Below are positions 56,107-64,000 of a DNA stretch of 64,000 nt, piece by piece. Origin of the DNA: JBGSPQ01 sp964346765 (GTDB taxonomy: Bacteria; Patescibacteriota; Gracilibacteria; UBA1369); assembly GCA_964346765.1 (NCBI GenBank), contig CAYFWB010000005.1, positions 1 through 64,000 on the forward strand, read 5' to 3'. Made by a program: the position numbers and the translations under genes. The notes under the pieces were generated by a model. The model worked only from the letters and a program-made list of their open reading frames with translations, ran no database searches and was not told where the DNA came from. Position 1 is the stretch's first letter. The number at the start of each line of letters is the position of its first letter.

Positions 56107-58995
56107 TTAAACCGCCTTGTTACAAAGAACTTTATATTCGCAGAAACCGCATGGAAAACCCGGAGAGGCCGTAAAATCGGACGCTTTAATCGCGTTGGCG
56201 GCTTCAACAAGTTCCGCTCTGATCGTATCCATATCTCCCTCGCTTCTGGTAGTCGATGCCTTACTGCAATCTTCAAGATAAAAAAGGCTCAGCTTTGAAA
56301 CCCTTATACCAAAAATCTCTTTGCAAGCGAGAGCGTATAAAGAAAGCTGTAAGTCCTTGTCCAGCTTAATATTTTTTTTACTGGATCCCGTTTTATAATC
56401 AACAACCTCATAAGATCCGTCTTCCAGCTTGTCTATTCTGTCTATTCTGCCCGAAAAAGCAACTTCTCCCATTTTTAATCTGAAATTTCTCTCCATAAAC
56501 GCCGGTACCTTGAAATTTCTGTTCGATTCAAATTGATAAAATTTTTCCATCATTTCCCAGCCCTTTTCCTTCCTGGTATTTTCATGCGCCTTGTTCATGT
56601 AGCCGGTCCCGATCCAACATTTGTCATATACATCGCGCAAAAGATCTAGAGAAGGACTTTCACCCTCTTTGATCCTATTATAAAAAATGTTTACAGTGTT
56701 GTGAACACTTGAACCAAAATTGGCGGCGTGCGGCGTAGGTGTTGGAATCTGAAAAATATACCTGAATTTATACTTTAAAGGACAGGTTTTAAAAGCCTCA
56801 ATTTTACTGTATGAAAGCTGATTTACGTTTATATCAGGGACATAGGCCATTTTTTCATCCATTTCGGTTTCAACGTTTACAACAATTAATCCGCGATGAT
56901 AATGTTCATAATCAACCTTTTCAATAGCGGGAGTTTCACTCACTTCAGCAATGCCGCTTTCAAGCACTTCTTTTAAAAAAGGGGATATCTTCCATTTTTT
57001 ATTGCCTTCGTATTTATCGCTATATGAAAAAAACAAACCCTTTCTCGCCCTGGTGCAGGCCACGTAAAAAAGCCTGCGTTCTTCCGCTAAATTACTTGTT
57101 TCTTCACCAATATCCTCTTCAATAAGATCAGACGGTATTTCAATTGGTTCTTTTCTTGATGTTGCCGGAAACCTCTGAGCCACAAGTGAGGGCATAAACA
57201 CATAATCAAACTCCAACCCTTTCGCTGAATGAACAGTCAATATCGAAACCGCATTCGCGTCGTGTAATTCCGCCCGACTGATCAGCCCGCCCGCCTGTTC
57301 CATCGAATCAAGATATTCCAGAAAGACATCAACTCTATTATCGTTGTTTTCCAGTTCAAACTCATAAGCTATTTCAATCAACTGGGCTATTCTTTGTATC
57401 TTTTCCGCGTTCTTATTTTCATCCAACTTAAGATCTTTATAGTATCCCGATTTATCAAGAAATTCGCCAATCATCCTGCTAACCGGATGTCTTTTTGAAA
57501 AATTCAGCATATCCGTCAACAAATTATATACCGACTCGACTCGGTCGGTGGAATCGCCTAGAGGTATAGTGCCTTGCTTGAACTTGTCTCTCAGATAATA
57601 ATAGATTGGTTTGTAATCATCGCGTTTTGCTTCGTTAGATATATCCAGTATTTCCTCCATTGGAATACCGAACAGCGGTATTTCCAAAAGTCTTACAGCT
57701 GCAACATTGTTGTGCGGTCTTGCAAGAAAATTTAATAATGCTATCAGATCCTTTATCTCTTCAAACCTGCCAAGACTCTGCGTGTCTCGAACTGAATAGG
57801 GGATATTGAGCCTTTTCAACTCATCAATATAAGCGTGACCGTGTTGATTTGCCCTTACAAGGATTGCAATATCACCATATTCAACTCCTTTATTTGAAAG
57901 AGTTAATATTTGAGAAGTAACTGATTCAAGTTCCTCGAAATAATGATTGAAATGGCTCAACATAATATGAGAAGAATCGCTTTCACCTTTAAAAACCAAT
58001 TTTTTATCAATCGACTCCCTGGCTTCCAGCCTGTCAGGATTATTATTCTGAATCAAATTATAACTCAAGTCAAGTATCTTCTGACCCGACCGGTAATTTT
58101 CATTAAGAATAACTTTTTTACACCTAGGAAAATTTTTTTCAAAACTGACTAGGTTACTTAAAGATGCTCCTCTCCACTTATAAATCGACTGATCATCATC
58201 TCCCACCACTGTCAAATTTTTATGTTCCAAAGCCAGCATAGTCACAATTTTATTTTGAGCGTAATTAGTGTCCTGATATTCATCAACAAGAATATACTTA
58301 AAACGTTTTCTGTAGGACGATAAAATCGCTGGGGATTGCTCAAATAGTCTCAGTACATAATATTGCAAATCACCAAAATCAAGCAGATTTTGCTTAAGCT
58401 TAATCTTTTGATAGGCATCATAAGCATTAGCCAGCTCTGTCAACTTTGCCGCTTCTTCTTTTTCATCGTCTCCAAAAGCGGCTGCACTTTTTTCGTTCGC
58501 AAAATTTATAAACTTTTCAGTTGTGACATCTTCATCTTTAAGTCGGCTGAAAAAATTGATCAGAACATGAATGAATTTAGCTGGATTGCCAAGCGGTCTG
58601 AATCTGTCCAAGCCCAGTTCAAACAGATTCTTATTGATAAGTAACCACTGCTTTGCCTGATTCATAATCTTAAAACTCGGATCTATCCCTATATGAAAGG
58701 CGGACTCACGCAAAACTACATCGCAAAATGAGTGAAAAGTACTGATTTGCGCTCCTTCATATGATAAAGGCATGATTTTATCAACTCTTTCAGTCATTTC
58801 ATCAGCCGCTTTTTCAGTAAAAGTCAGAGCCAAAATTGATTCCGGCTTAACTTCTACACTGTTAATAAGATGTGCTATACGAGTAGTAATGACTTTAGTT
58901 TTTCCTGTCCCCGCACCCGCAATTATCATCATCGGGCCTTCACAATTTGTAACAGCTTCCGTTTGTGCCTGATTAAGTTCTTCGATCTGGTTCAT
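56107..58995 (-). CDS. UvrD/Rep-type helicase with C-terminal Cas4/RecB-like nuclease domain
   Basis: 962 residues from the ATG at 58995. SF1A helicase motifs: AGAGTGKT (Walker A), VDEYQDTN (motif II), GDDDQSIYKWRGA (motif III) and a C-terminal motif VI region (VACTRARKGL). A PD-(D/E)XK nuclease follows (YEVVDYKTGS) with Cys residues (FKTCPLKYK ... PCGFCEYKVLC) in the arrangement of an AddB/Cas4-like Fe-S cluster. It probably unwinds and resects DNA ends in one polypeptide. Upstream PcrA-type family members lack the nuclease. Confidence 0.9.
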   Translation of the reverse strand: MNQIEELNQAQTEAVTNCEGPMMIIAGAGTGKTKVITTRIAHLINSVEVKPESILALTFTEKAADEMTERVDKIMPLSYEGAQISTFHSFCDVVLRESAFHIGIDPSFKIMNQAKQWLLINKNLFELGLDRFRPLGNPAKFIHVLINFFSRLKDEDVTTEKFINFANEKSAAAFGDDEKEEAAKLTELANAYDAYQKIKLKQNLLDFGDLQYYVLRLFEQSPAILSSYRKRFKYILVDEYQDTNYAQNKIVTMLALEHKNLTVVGDDDQSIYKWRGASLSNLVSFEKNFPRCKKVILNENYRSGQKILDLSYNLIQNNNPDRLEARESIDKKLVFKGESDSSHIMLSHFNHYFEELESVTSQILTLSNKGVEYGDIAILVRANQHGHAYIDELKRLNIPYSVRDTQSLGRFEEIKDLIALLNFLARPHNNVAAVRLLEIPLFGIPMEEILDISNEAKRDDYKPIYYYLRDKFKQGTIPLGDSTDRVESVYNLLTDMLNFSKRHPVSRMIGEFLDKSGYYKDLKLDENKNAEKIQRIAQLIEIAYEFELENNDNRVDVFLEYLDSMEQAGGLISRAELHDANAVSILTVHSAKGLEFDYVFMPSLVAQRFPATSRKEPIEIPSDLIEEDIGEETSNLAEERRLFYVACTRARKGLFFSYSDKYEGNKKWKISPFLKEVLESGIAEVSETPAIEKVDYEHYHRGLIVVNVETEMDEKMAYVPDINVNQLSYSKIEAFKTCPLKYKFRYIFQIPTPTPHAANFGSSVHNTVNIFYNRIKEGESPSLDLLRDVYDKCWIGTGYMNKAHENTRKEKGWEMMEKFYQFESNRNFKVPAFMERNFRLKMGEVAFSGRIDRIDKLEDGSYEVVDYKTGSSKKNIKLDKDLQLSLYALACKEIFGIRVSKLSLFYLEDCSKASTTRSEGDMDTIRAELVEAANAIKASDFTASPGFPCGFCEYKVLCNKAV

Positions 58996-59114
58996 AAAAA
59001 AATGATATCGGAGTTTCACTTTAATTCAAATAATTCGGTCACTCAATCTATGTTTAGCTTATCGGCTATAAAAAATGACAATTTTATGCTAAAATAATCA
59101 GATAAAACTGTGTC

Positions 59115-62100
59115 ATGGAATTAATAAAAAGAACAATTTGCAGTCGATTGGATAAAAACCAAACTGATCACGGTATATTTATTTATAAATACAATGAATC
59201 ACCGTCAGGAGGAAAAAATTCCATATCCGAAAAACCCGTTGAAGAAGCTAAAGAAGACAAAAAAACACCCGAGGTCAAAAATAAAACCCCGAAGGGGATA
59301 CCCATAACAAATGATAACGAAGTAAAAACTGGAAAAAACAAAAAAGAAGATAGGGAAACCGCTGATCAAGAACAAGAAAAAAATCCGGTCGAGTTTATTC
59401 CCGAAAGAAATCCCGAAGCCTTAAGCGGAACGAAATTTGCCGAACGGTTGCAAGATCTTGAGAGACGAACGGTTAAAAGACTAAAAGCTGAAGGCAAAAA
59501 AAGTCCCTCCCAGATCAGAAGCGAACAAATCAGAGTCAGAGAACAAGCCATATACGAACAAATAGTCAAAGGCAATATTCCTGACAAAATGCGTGAGTTC
59601 AAAGAAGTGCCGGTCAGCGCATCAGTAGAGGGTCAGCAAGTGGAAGGTACAATCAAGGTCATGCCTGATTATTTAATGATAGGTTCCAATGAAGATGCTG
59701 TCAGGGTTCCGATGACAGCTATGACAGCTCAATTAATAGCAAGGCAAATGAATTGTACTTTGCCGACAGATGACATGGTGGACGCGATAGCTCACGAAGC
59801 CAAAGCGCACGGAAAAATGCTTAATCCTAAACCGCAAGGGGATTCAAACAAATTTATGGATACTGAATACTTTCTACGTCACGACAAAACTGTTCGAAGC
59901 CAGTTAAGCGATATAGATGGAAATCCGCTAATTGTCGGTAACAAAAAAGATATCATTTTGCCATATGACGATCATGGCGCCAATAATGTTGTAATTTACG
60001 GATGGCATAAACCGAACGGAGATCCAATACAAAATTACAGCGGCCCGCATCATGCATGGTTTTATCTGGATTATAGTCATGGTGTAAGGCTTGTAAGCCA
60101 ACAAATGACGTTAAAAATGCCCAATGGTAAAACTATCAATGCCAGAGTTTCAGACGTACTTCAAGACAAGCTCCCCGATGGAACCCACAAAAAAAACTTA
60201 CACAAGTTATTGGCACGGGCCAAAATACCAGAAAGCCAATCAGCCTATAAACATCCGGGGTTAGTAAACAAAATAGACATCCGTGAATTACAAAAATCAA
60301 GTCCGCCCACTGAAGTCGCGGATACAACAAATAAAAATACCGAACCGCAACCGGCGGAAACAGAACAATTCAGTCAGACACCCGAAGAAACCGTTCCGGC
60401 GTCATCCAGCAGTGGAGCATTCGCGAACGGTGGCGGTAGTTCATACGGCGGACAATCCTCCGGTGGTGGAGTCGGTTATGGTAGAGGATCGTCATATTCG
60501 ACGCCCCAGCCCGCTCCCGGACAGAGCGGAGCCGTTTCAGAGTCCGCTCCTGCTTACGGTACAGCGGCTTCTTCCGTGGAAAGTACAGCATCCAATGTCG
60601 GTCATTTACCTGGTATCACCAGAGCCGAAAATCCGCACGAATTTGCAAAATTGAATAATGTGCCGCCGTTAGAAGGAAAAACAGGCTTTTTTGGAGATTC
60701 GATTAACACTCTTATTACCAATGCAGAGTATCTTTCAGGCCAGGGACATGAATATTTTGCGAAAAGCGGCAAACGGACTCCATGGTTGCTTGAAAAAGTA
60801 AAATCTAACCGTGAACAAATTAAAAAATTAAAACGTGCCGTAGTATTGATCGGGACCAACGATATCGGTATGGGGGGGAGCGAAACACCCAATAAAATAT
60901 TTTCCAGAATTGAAGCTATATGGGAGCTAATCTTACATATTAATCCCGATATAAAACTATATGCCTGCACCATACCTCCGTTCGGCAATTACAAAGGTTA
61001 CAGAAGCAAGAAGCCAATAATCGACAATAGGCGCGCTGAAATTAACAAAAAAATACGAGACTACGCAAAAGCTAATCCCTCAATTAATCTAATAGACATT
61101 TGCCTGCCTGTTGAAGAAGGGGGACTGGCAGTAGCCGGAAATCCGCCGGATGGAGAAGCTATGGATAAATCAGTTTGCCGGGAGCCTCTGCATCCCGATA
61201 AAAACGCTTTGGCTATGGTCTACGGAAGGGCTGTCCACAATGTTGAAGGAACAAACAAAGCAATCCCACAGGGTACATCACAAGTTGAAAAAAACTCCTC
61301 GAATCAGCCGCCTGAAGTATCCGGAAATTTTGAAAAAAGCGACGAGTTCAACGAATATGTACAAACATACAACTATCCGGAAACAGCAAAAAACGGCTTA
61401 AAAGTTCACATAAATAAACCCGAAAACTTCGATAACGCCAAGCCTACCAGAGTAATAATTTACGCCTTGCCAGCCGGCAATACCATTCCACAGACCGTTG
61501 GTAAGACAAAAAGTCCCGGAGAAGATTGGCATTTTGATATCCAACATATTGGTGCTCAAACAAGAAAATTAAGACAAATCAAACCCAATGAAAACATCGT
61601 GGTCGCGTATGTTCAGGGACCGCAAAAAAGTATGAGCAACTGGCTGAAACACAATAATAACGGCAATGAAGTGCTAAATCCGATGTTGGAAGACATCAAA
61701 AAACGTACTGGCGCGCCGAATGCTACAATAAATTTATCAAGCCACAGCGCGGGCGGAAGCATGATTCGCGCAATAGTGGAAAATAATCAAGAAATTCCCG
61801 ATTCAATTAACAGGCTTAGCTTTTTGGACAGTATAAATCAATTTAGCGCGCTAAAATACGGTGCCAAAGTGTTATCATGGTTAAAAAGGTCTGCACAGCA
61901 TCATCTTTCGCTAGTTTCTTATGATGACAGGACCGCGCTATTAAAAGGCGAACCGTTCCCGGGGCGGGGAAGTTCACACACCCGGACCATGGAAATGATT
62001 CAATTTCTCAAAGATAATGGCGTAGCTCTTAAAACGAAAAATAAAAACGGCTACACTTTATACACAGGGTTAAACGGCCAAATCAATATCGCTCTCCTAA

Positions 62101-62255
62101 AAAATCCGCAATCCAGAATATTACACACCGAAACGGTCTTAAGAAACGGTTTTATTTTCGCAGAAACGGCGGGGTCCACTTTCGAGGACGCCGCGCCGTT
62201 TAACGGACCGATTGCTTATAAAAAACTGATTCAACATAATCAAGCTGCAGCCTGA
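59115..62255 (+). CDS. Three-module hydrolase-like protein (DYSHG-type, SGNH and alpha/beta hydrolase)
   Basis: 1046 residues, no signal peptide. A charged N-terminal 90 residues precede a domain with VVIYGWHKPNGDPIQ and YLDYSHGVRLV (about 190-345), a motif set I have seen in poorly studied secreted proteins. A Gly/Ser/Pro-rich linker (about 390-490) leads to an SGNH domain with Ser in FFGDSI (about 528), IGTNDIG (about 578) and His in PLHPDKN (about 691). The last part resembles an alpha/beta hydrolase with SSHSAGG (about 875). SGNH enzymes are esterases or lipases; the combined substrate is unknown. No SD. Confidence 0.75.
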   Translation: MELIKRTICSRLDKNQTDHGIFIYKYNESPSGGKNSISEKPVEEAKEDKKTPEVKNKTPKGIPITNDNEVKTGKNKKEDRETADQEQEKNPVEFIPERNPEALSGTKFAERLQDLERRTVKRLKAEGKKSPSQIRSEQIRVREQAIYEQIVKGNIPDKMREFKEVPVSASVEGQQVEGTIKVMPDYLMIGSNEDAVRVPMTAMTAQLIARQMNCTLPTDDMVDAIAHEAKAHGKMLNPKPQGDSNKFMDTEYFLRHDKTVRSQLSDIDGNPLIVGNKKDIILPYDDHGANNVVIYGWHKPNGDPIQNYSGPHHAWFYLDYSHGVRLVSQQMTLKMPNGKTINARVSDVLQDKLPDGTHKKNLHKLLARAKIPESQSAYKHPGLVNKIDIRELQKSSPPTEVADTTNKNTEPQPAETEQFSQTPEETVPASSSSGAFANGGGSSYGGQSSGGGVGYGRGSSYSTPQPAPGQSGAVSESAPAYGTAASSVESTASNVGHLPGITRAENPHEFAKLNNVPPLEGKTGFFGDSINTLITNAEYLSGQGHEYFAKSGKRTPWLLEKVKSNREQIKKLKRAVVLIGTNDIGMGGSETPNKIFSRIEAIWELILHINPDIKLYACTIPPFGNYKGYRSKKPIIDNRRAEINKKIRDYAKANPSINLIDICLPVEEGGLAVAGNPPDGEAMDKSVCREPLHPDKNALAMVYGRAVHNVEGTNKAIPQGTSQVEKNSSNQPPEVSGNFEKSDEFNEYVQTYNYPETAKNGLKVHINKPENFDNAKPTRVIIYALPAGNTIPQTVGKTKSPGEDWHFDIQHIGAQTRKLRQIKPNENIVVAYVQGPQKSMSNWLKHNNNGNEVLNPMLEDIKKRTGAPNATINLSSHSAGGSMIRAIVENNQEIPDSINRLSFLDSINQFSALKYGAKVLSWLKRSAQHHLSLVSYDDRTALLKGEPFPGRGSSHTRTMEMIQFLKDNGVALKTKNKNGYTLYTGLNGQINIALLKNPQSRILHTETVLRNGFIFAETAGSTFEDAAPFNGPIAYKKLIQHNQAAA

Positions 62256-62259
62256 TTTA

Positions 62260-63537
62260 TTATTCTTCATCTTTGGTGTTTTTTTTCTTTACAACCTTCT
62301 TTTTAGCCTTTTCTTTGTCTTCATCGGCCTTTTTGGTTGTGGCTTTCTTTTTGATTTTTTTCTTTGGAGTTTCTTCCGCGACATCATCCATTATCTCTTC
62401 CGACTCATTTTCGGAATTTTCTTCCTCATTTTCTTCAATTGTTTCTTCTTGCGATGGTTTTTCCTTTAGCGCTTTAATCGAAAGACCAACTCTATGTTCA
62501 TCAGGTTCCACGGCTATCACCTTTGAAGACAAAGTATCTCCGATTTTTAATACTTCACCCGGATCTTTCGCAGGCGGATCTATTTCGGTAACATGAATCA
62601 AGCCGTTTATTTCATCATTAAGCTTAACAAAAGCCCCAAATGGAGTGATTCTGTTAACCTCTCCCTGGACGATCGTGCCGATTTTATACTTCTTGGCCGC
62701 TTCTAGCCACGGATCTGGCACAAGTCTTTTCATGGATAGCGAAATTTTATCTCCGTCCACGCCGATAACTTCAACGTCAACCTTGTCACCGATTTTTCCA
62801 AAGTCTGATGGATTTTTAACGTGCCCCCAAGCTATTTCAGAAATATGCACAAGACCTTCTAGACCATCAAACGCAACAAATATACCAAACTTAACAATTC
62901 CACTGACGGTACCCTTTACTTTTTGTCCAACCTCTAAAGTTTCAAGCGATTTTTGTCTCTGTGCCTCCATCGCAGCTCTTTCTGAAAGAATCAATTTACC
63001 ATTGTCTTTATCTATATTGATAATTTTAACATTAAAGTCTTCGCCAACCAGTTTCTGAAGCCTTGTTAATATTTGATTGGCATCGGCATCGTTTACACGG
63101 GGATAATGCATCGGCGCCAGCTGAGAAACCGGAATGAACCCTTTAATACCTGCTATATCCAAGAGCAGACCACCCTTGTTGGCCTCATTAGCCTTAACAG
63201 TTATCACGTCGGAATTTTCGTATGCGTCAAGAAATTTTTTCCATGTTTTTTCCTGAGTAGCTTTTCTTAAGGAAAGAACAATATACCCTTCCTCGTTTTC
63301 CGGCTCAATCACATAAGACGAAATCTTATCACCGACCTTGACGGTCTTTATGGTATCTTCTGCATCTTTGGCTTCGCGTCCGCTGATAATACCTGTTGTA
63401 ACGCCCCCGATATCAACAAGAATTTTGTTCTTGTGCACGGCGATAACTTCACCCTCTACCAGTCTTCCCGGTTCGGGCATATGAAAATCACCCATTTTTT
63501 GGAGCAATTGCTCCATAGGATGTACGGCAGTGGTCAT
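62260..63537 (-). CDS. rpsA: 30S ribosomal protein S1, four S1 domains, Lys-rich tail
   Basis: Start set at the ATG of MTTAVHPMEQLLQ; a TTG would add six residues. Four S1 RNA-binding domains are visible (GEVIAVHKNKILVDIGG; a second variant; GTVSGIVKFGIFVAFDG; GEVNRITPFGAFVKLND), against six in E. coli S1. The last 70 residues are an acidic then lysine-rich low-complexity tail. The gene converges on the hydrolase gene with a 4-base gap. Confidence 0.92.
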   Translation of the reverse strand: MTTAVHPMEQLLQKMGDFHMPEPGRLVEGEVIAVHKNKILVDIGGVTTGIISGREAKDAEDTIKTVKVGDKISSYVIEPENEEGYIVLSLRKATQEKTWKKFLDAYENSDVITVKANEANKGGLLLDIAGIKGFIPVSQLAPMHYPRVNDADANQILTRLQKLVGEDFNVKIINIDKDNGKLILSERAAMEAQRQKSLETLEVGQKVKGTVSGIVKFGIFVAFDGLEGLVHISEIAWGHVKNPSDFGKIGDKVDVEVIGVDGDKISLSMKRLVPDPWLEAAKKYKIGTIVQGEVNRITPFGAFVKLNDEINGLIHVTEIDPPAKDPGEVLKIGDTLSSKVIAVEPDEHRVGLSIKALKEKPSQEETIEENEEENSENESEEIMDDVAEETPKKKIKKKATTKKADEDKEKAKKKVVKKKNTKDEE

Positions 63538-63684
63538 ATTGAATACACCTGCCAAAGTCGCTTAAGAATAAATGTTTACAGAAGCGATCGACTCTGGAGG
63601 ATTTTAATTTATCACTTCTGTAAAGTAGTTTGTGCCTGCAAATATTAAGGACCCTAAGCGCCGATGTCAACAAAAAGATAAAAT

Positions 63685-64000
63685 CTATTTTTTCACACCC
63701 TTTTTTTTCTTAACCGCTATTTTTTTTGAACTCGTTTTTTTTGCCGAATCATCTTGAGAAAATTTGGATTTAGTCGGTTTAACCAGTTTCACAGAATCAG
63801 CAACTTTTTTAATTCGGACAGTATCGCCTTCTTTAAACTGAGCATCCAGAAATTTTTCCGTAAGCTGATCTTCAACTTGCTCTTGAATAGCTCTTCTAAC
63901 AGGTCGCGCACCGTATTTTGGATCGTACCCGAGCTTGGCCAGTACTTCCAGGCCACCATCAGTCAGATCAAGCAAAATATTTTTTTTATGTAACCTGTTT
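63685..64000 (-). CDS. C-terminal end of a ClpB/ClpC-type AAA+ ATPase (partial)
   Basis: The frame is open to the right window edge. GYDPKYGARPVRRAIQEQVED is the C-terminal small domain of the second AAA module of ClpB/ClpC chaperones, including the sensor-2 GAR motif. A lysine-rich tail of about 40 residues follows. The rest of the gene lies outside, so ClpB and ClpC cannot be told apart. Confidence 0.88.
   Translation of the reverse strand, partial: NRLHKKNILLDLTDGGLEVLAKLGYDPKYGARPVRRAIQEQVEDQLTEKFLDAQFKEGDTVRIKKVADSVKLVKPTKSKFSQDDSAKKTSSKKIAVKKKKGVKK

Overview
The window looks like part of a scaffold from an uncultured, AT-rich bacterium. I infer a Candidate Phyla Radiation (Patescibacteria)-type organism, with moderate confidence. 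The signs are many large unrecognised proteins, a compact layout with very short gaps, core genes mixed with cell-envelope genes, and a scarcity of Shine-Dalgarno (SD) motifs: most housekeeping starts (rpmA, tig, rplS, rnhB, the VWA/MoxR genes) follow plain A/T-rich sequence. The standard code (table 11) fits. A run of exactly 100 N at 37258-37357 is a scaffold gap.

Layout. 1-5000: an exported unknown, dinB and lexA under a probable LexA operator, and a bactofilin-like membrane protein. 5000-11450: a giant metallopeptidase-like/VWA protein, a giant MoxR-type AAA+ ATPase and a small acidic protein. 11450-18350: PEBP, nth, an M23 peptidase, rpmA, a C39-like peptidase, tRNA-His and a secreted zinc peptidase. 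19900-25700: a four-gene operon of unknowns. 25800-29900: tig, a LapA-like protein, a winged-helix regulator, rplS with a long tail, rnhB. 30800-32500: an IS1595-like transposase fragment and csaB. 32600-45700: a block of exported, repeat-rich and cysteine-rich proteins. 45700-56050: a VKOR/thioredoxin-like pair, then a long minus-strand run of dTDP-sugar genes mixed with proS, infB and rmuC. 56100-64000: a UvrD-type helicase-nuclease, a three-domain hydrolase, rpsA and the end of a Clp ATPase.

The most unusual feature is two genetic dialects. Four GC-rich islands (about 18.5-19.7, 29.9-30.6, 35.1-42.4 and 44.0-45.5 kb) sit in the AT-rich background. Every gene in them encodes an exported protein (lipoprotein or barrel-like). 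Each island has strong SD sequences, a long leader of roughly 290-600 nt behind an AT-rich promoter-like sequence, and a GC-rich hairpin at its end without a U-tract. Three background-dialect genes (32688-33935, 33969-34937, 42615-43766) are clear homologues of the island genes at 35663-36799 and 36810-42162. They lack SD motifs, carry long extensions before their signal peptides, and two end in ordinary U-tract terminators. The same surface-protein family is therefore present side by side in foreign-looking and resident-looking form. A thiol-oxidation pair (VKOR plus a thioredoxin-like protein split by a frameshift) follows directly and could serve these cysteine-rich products.
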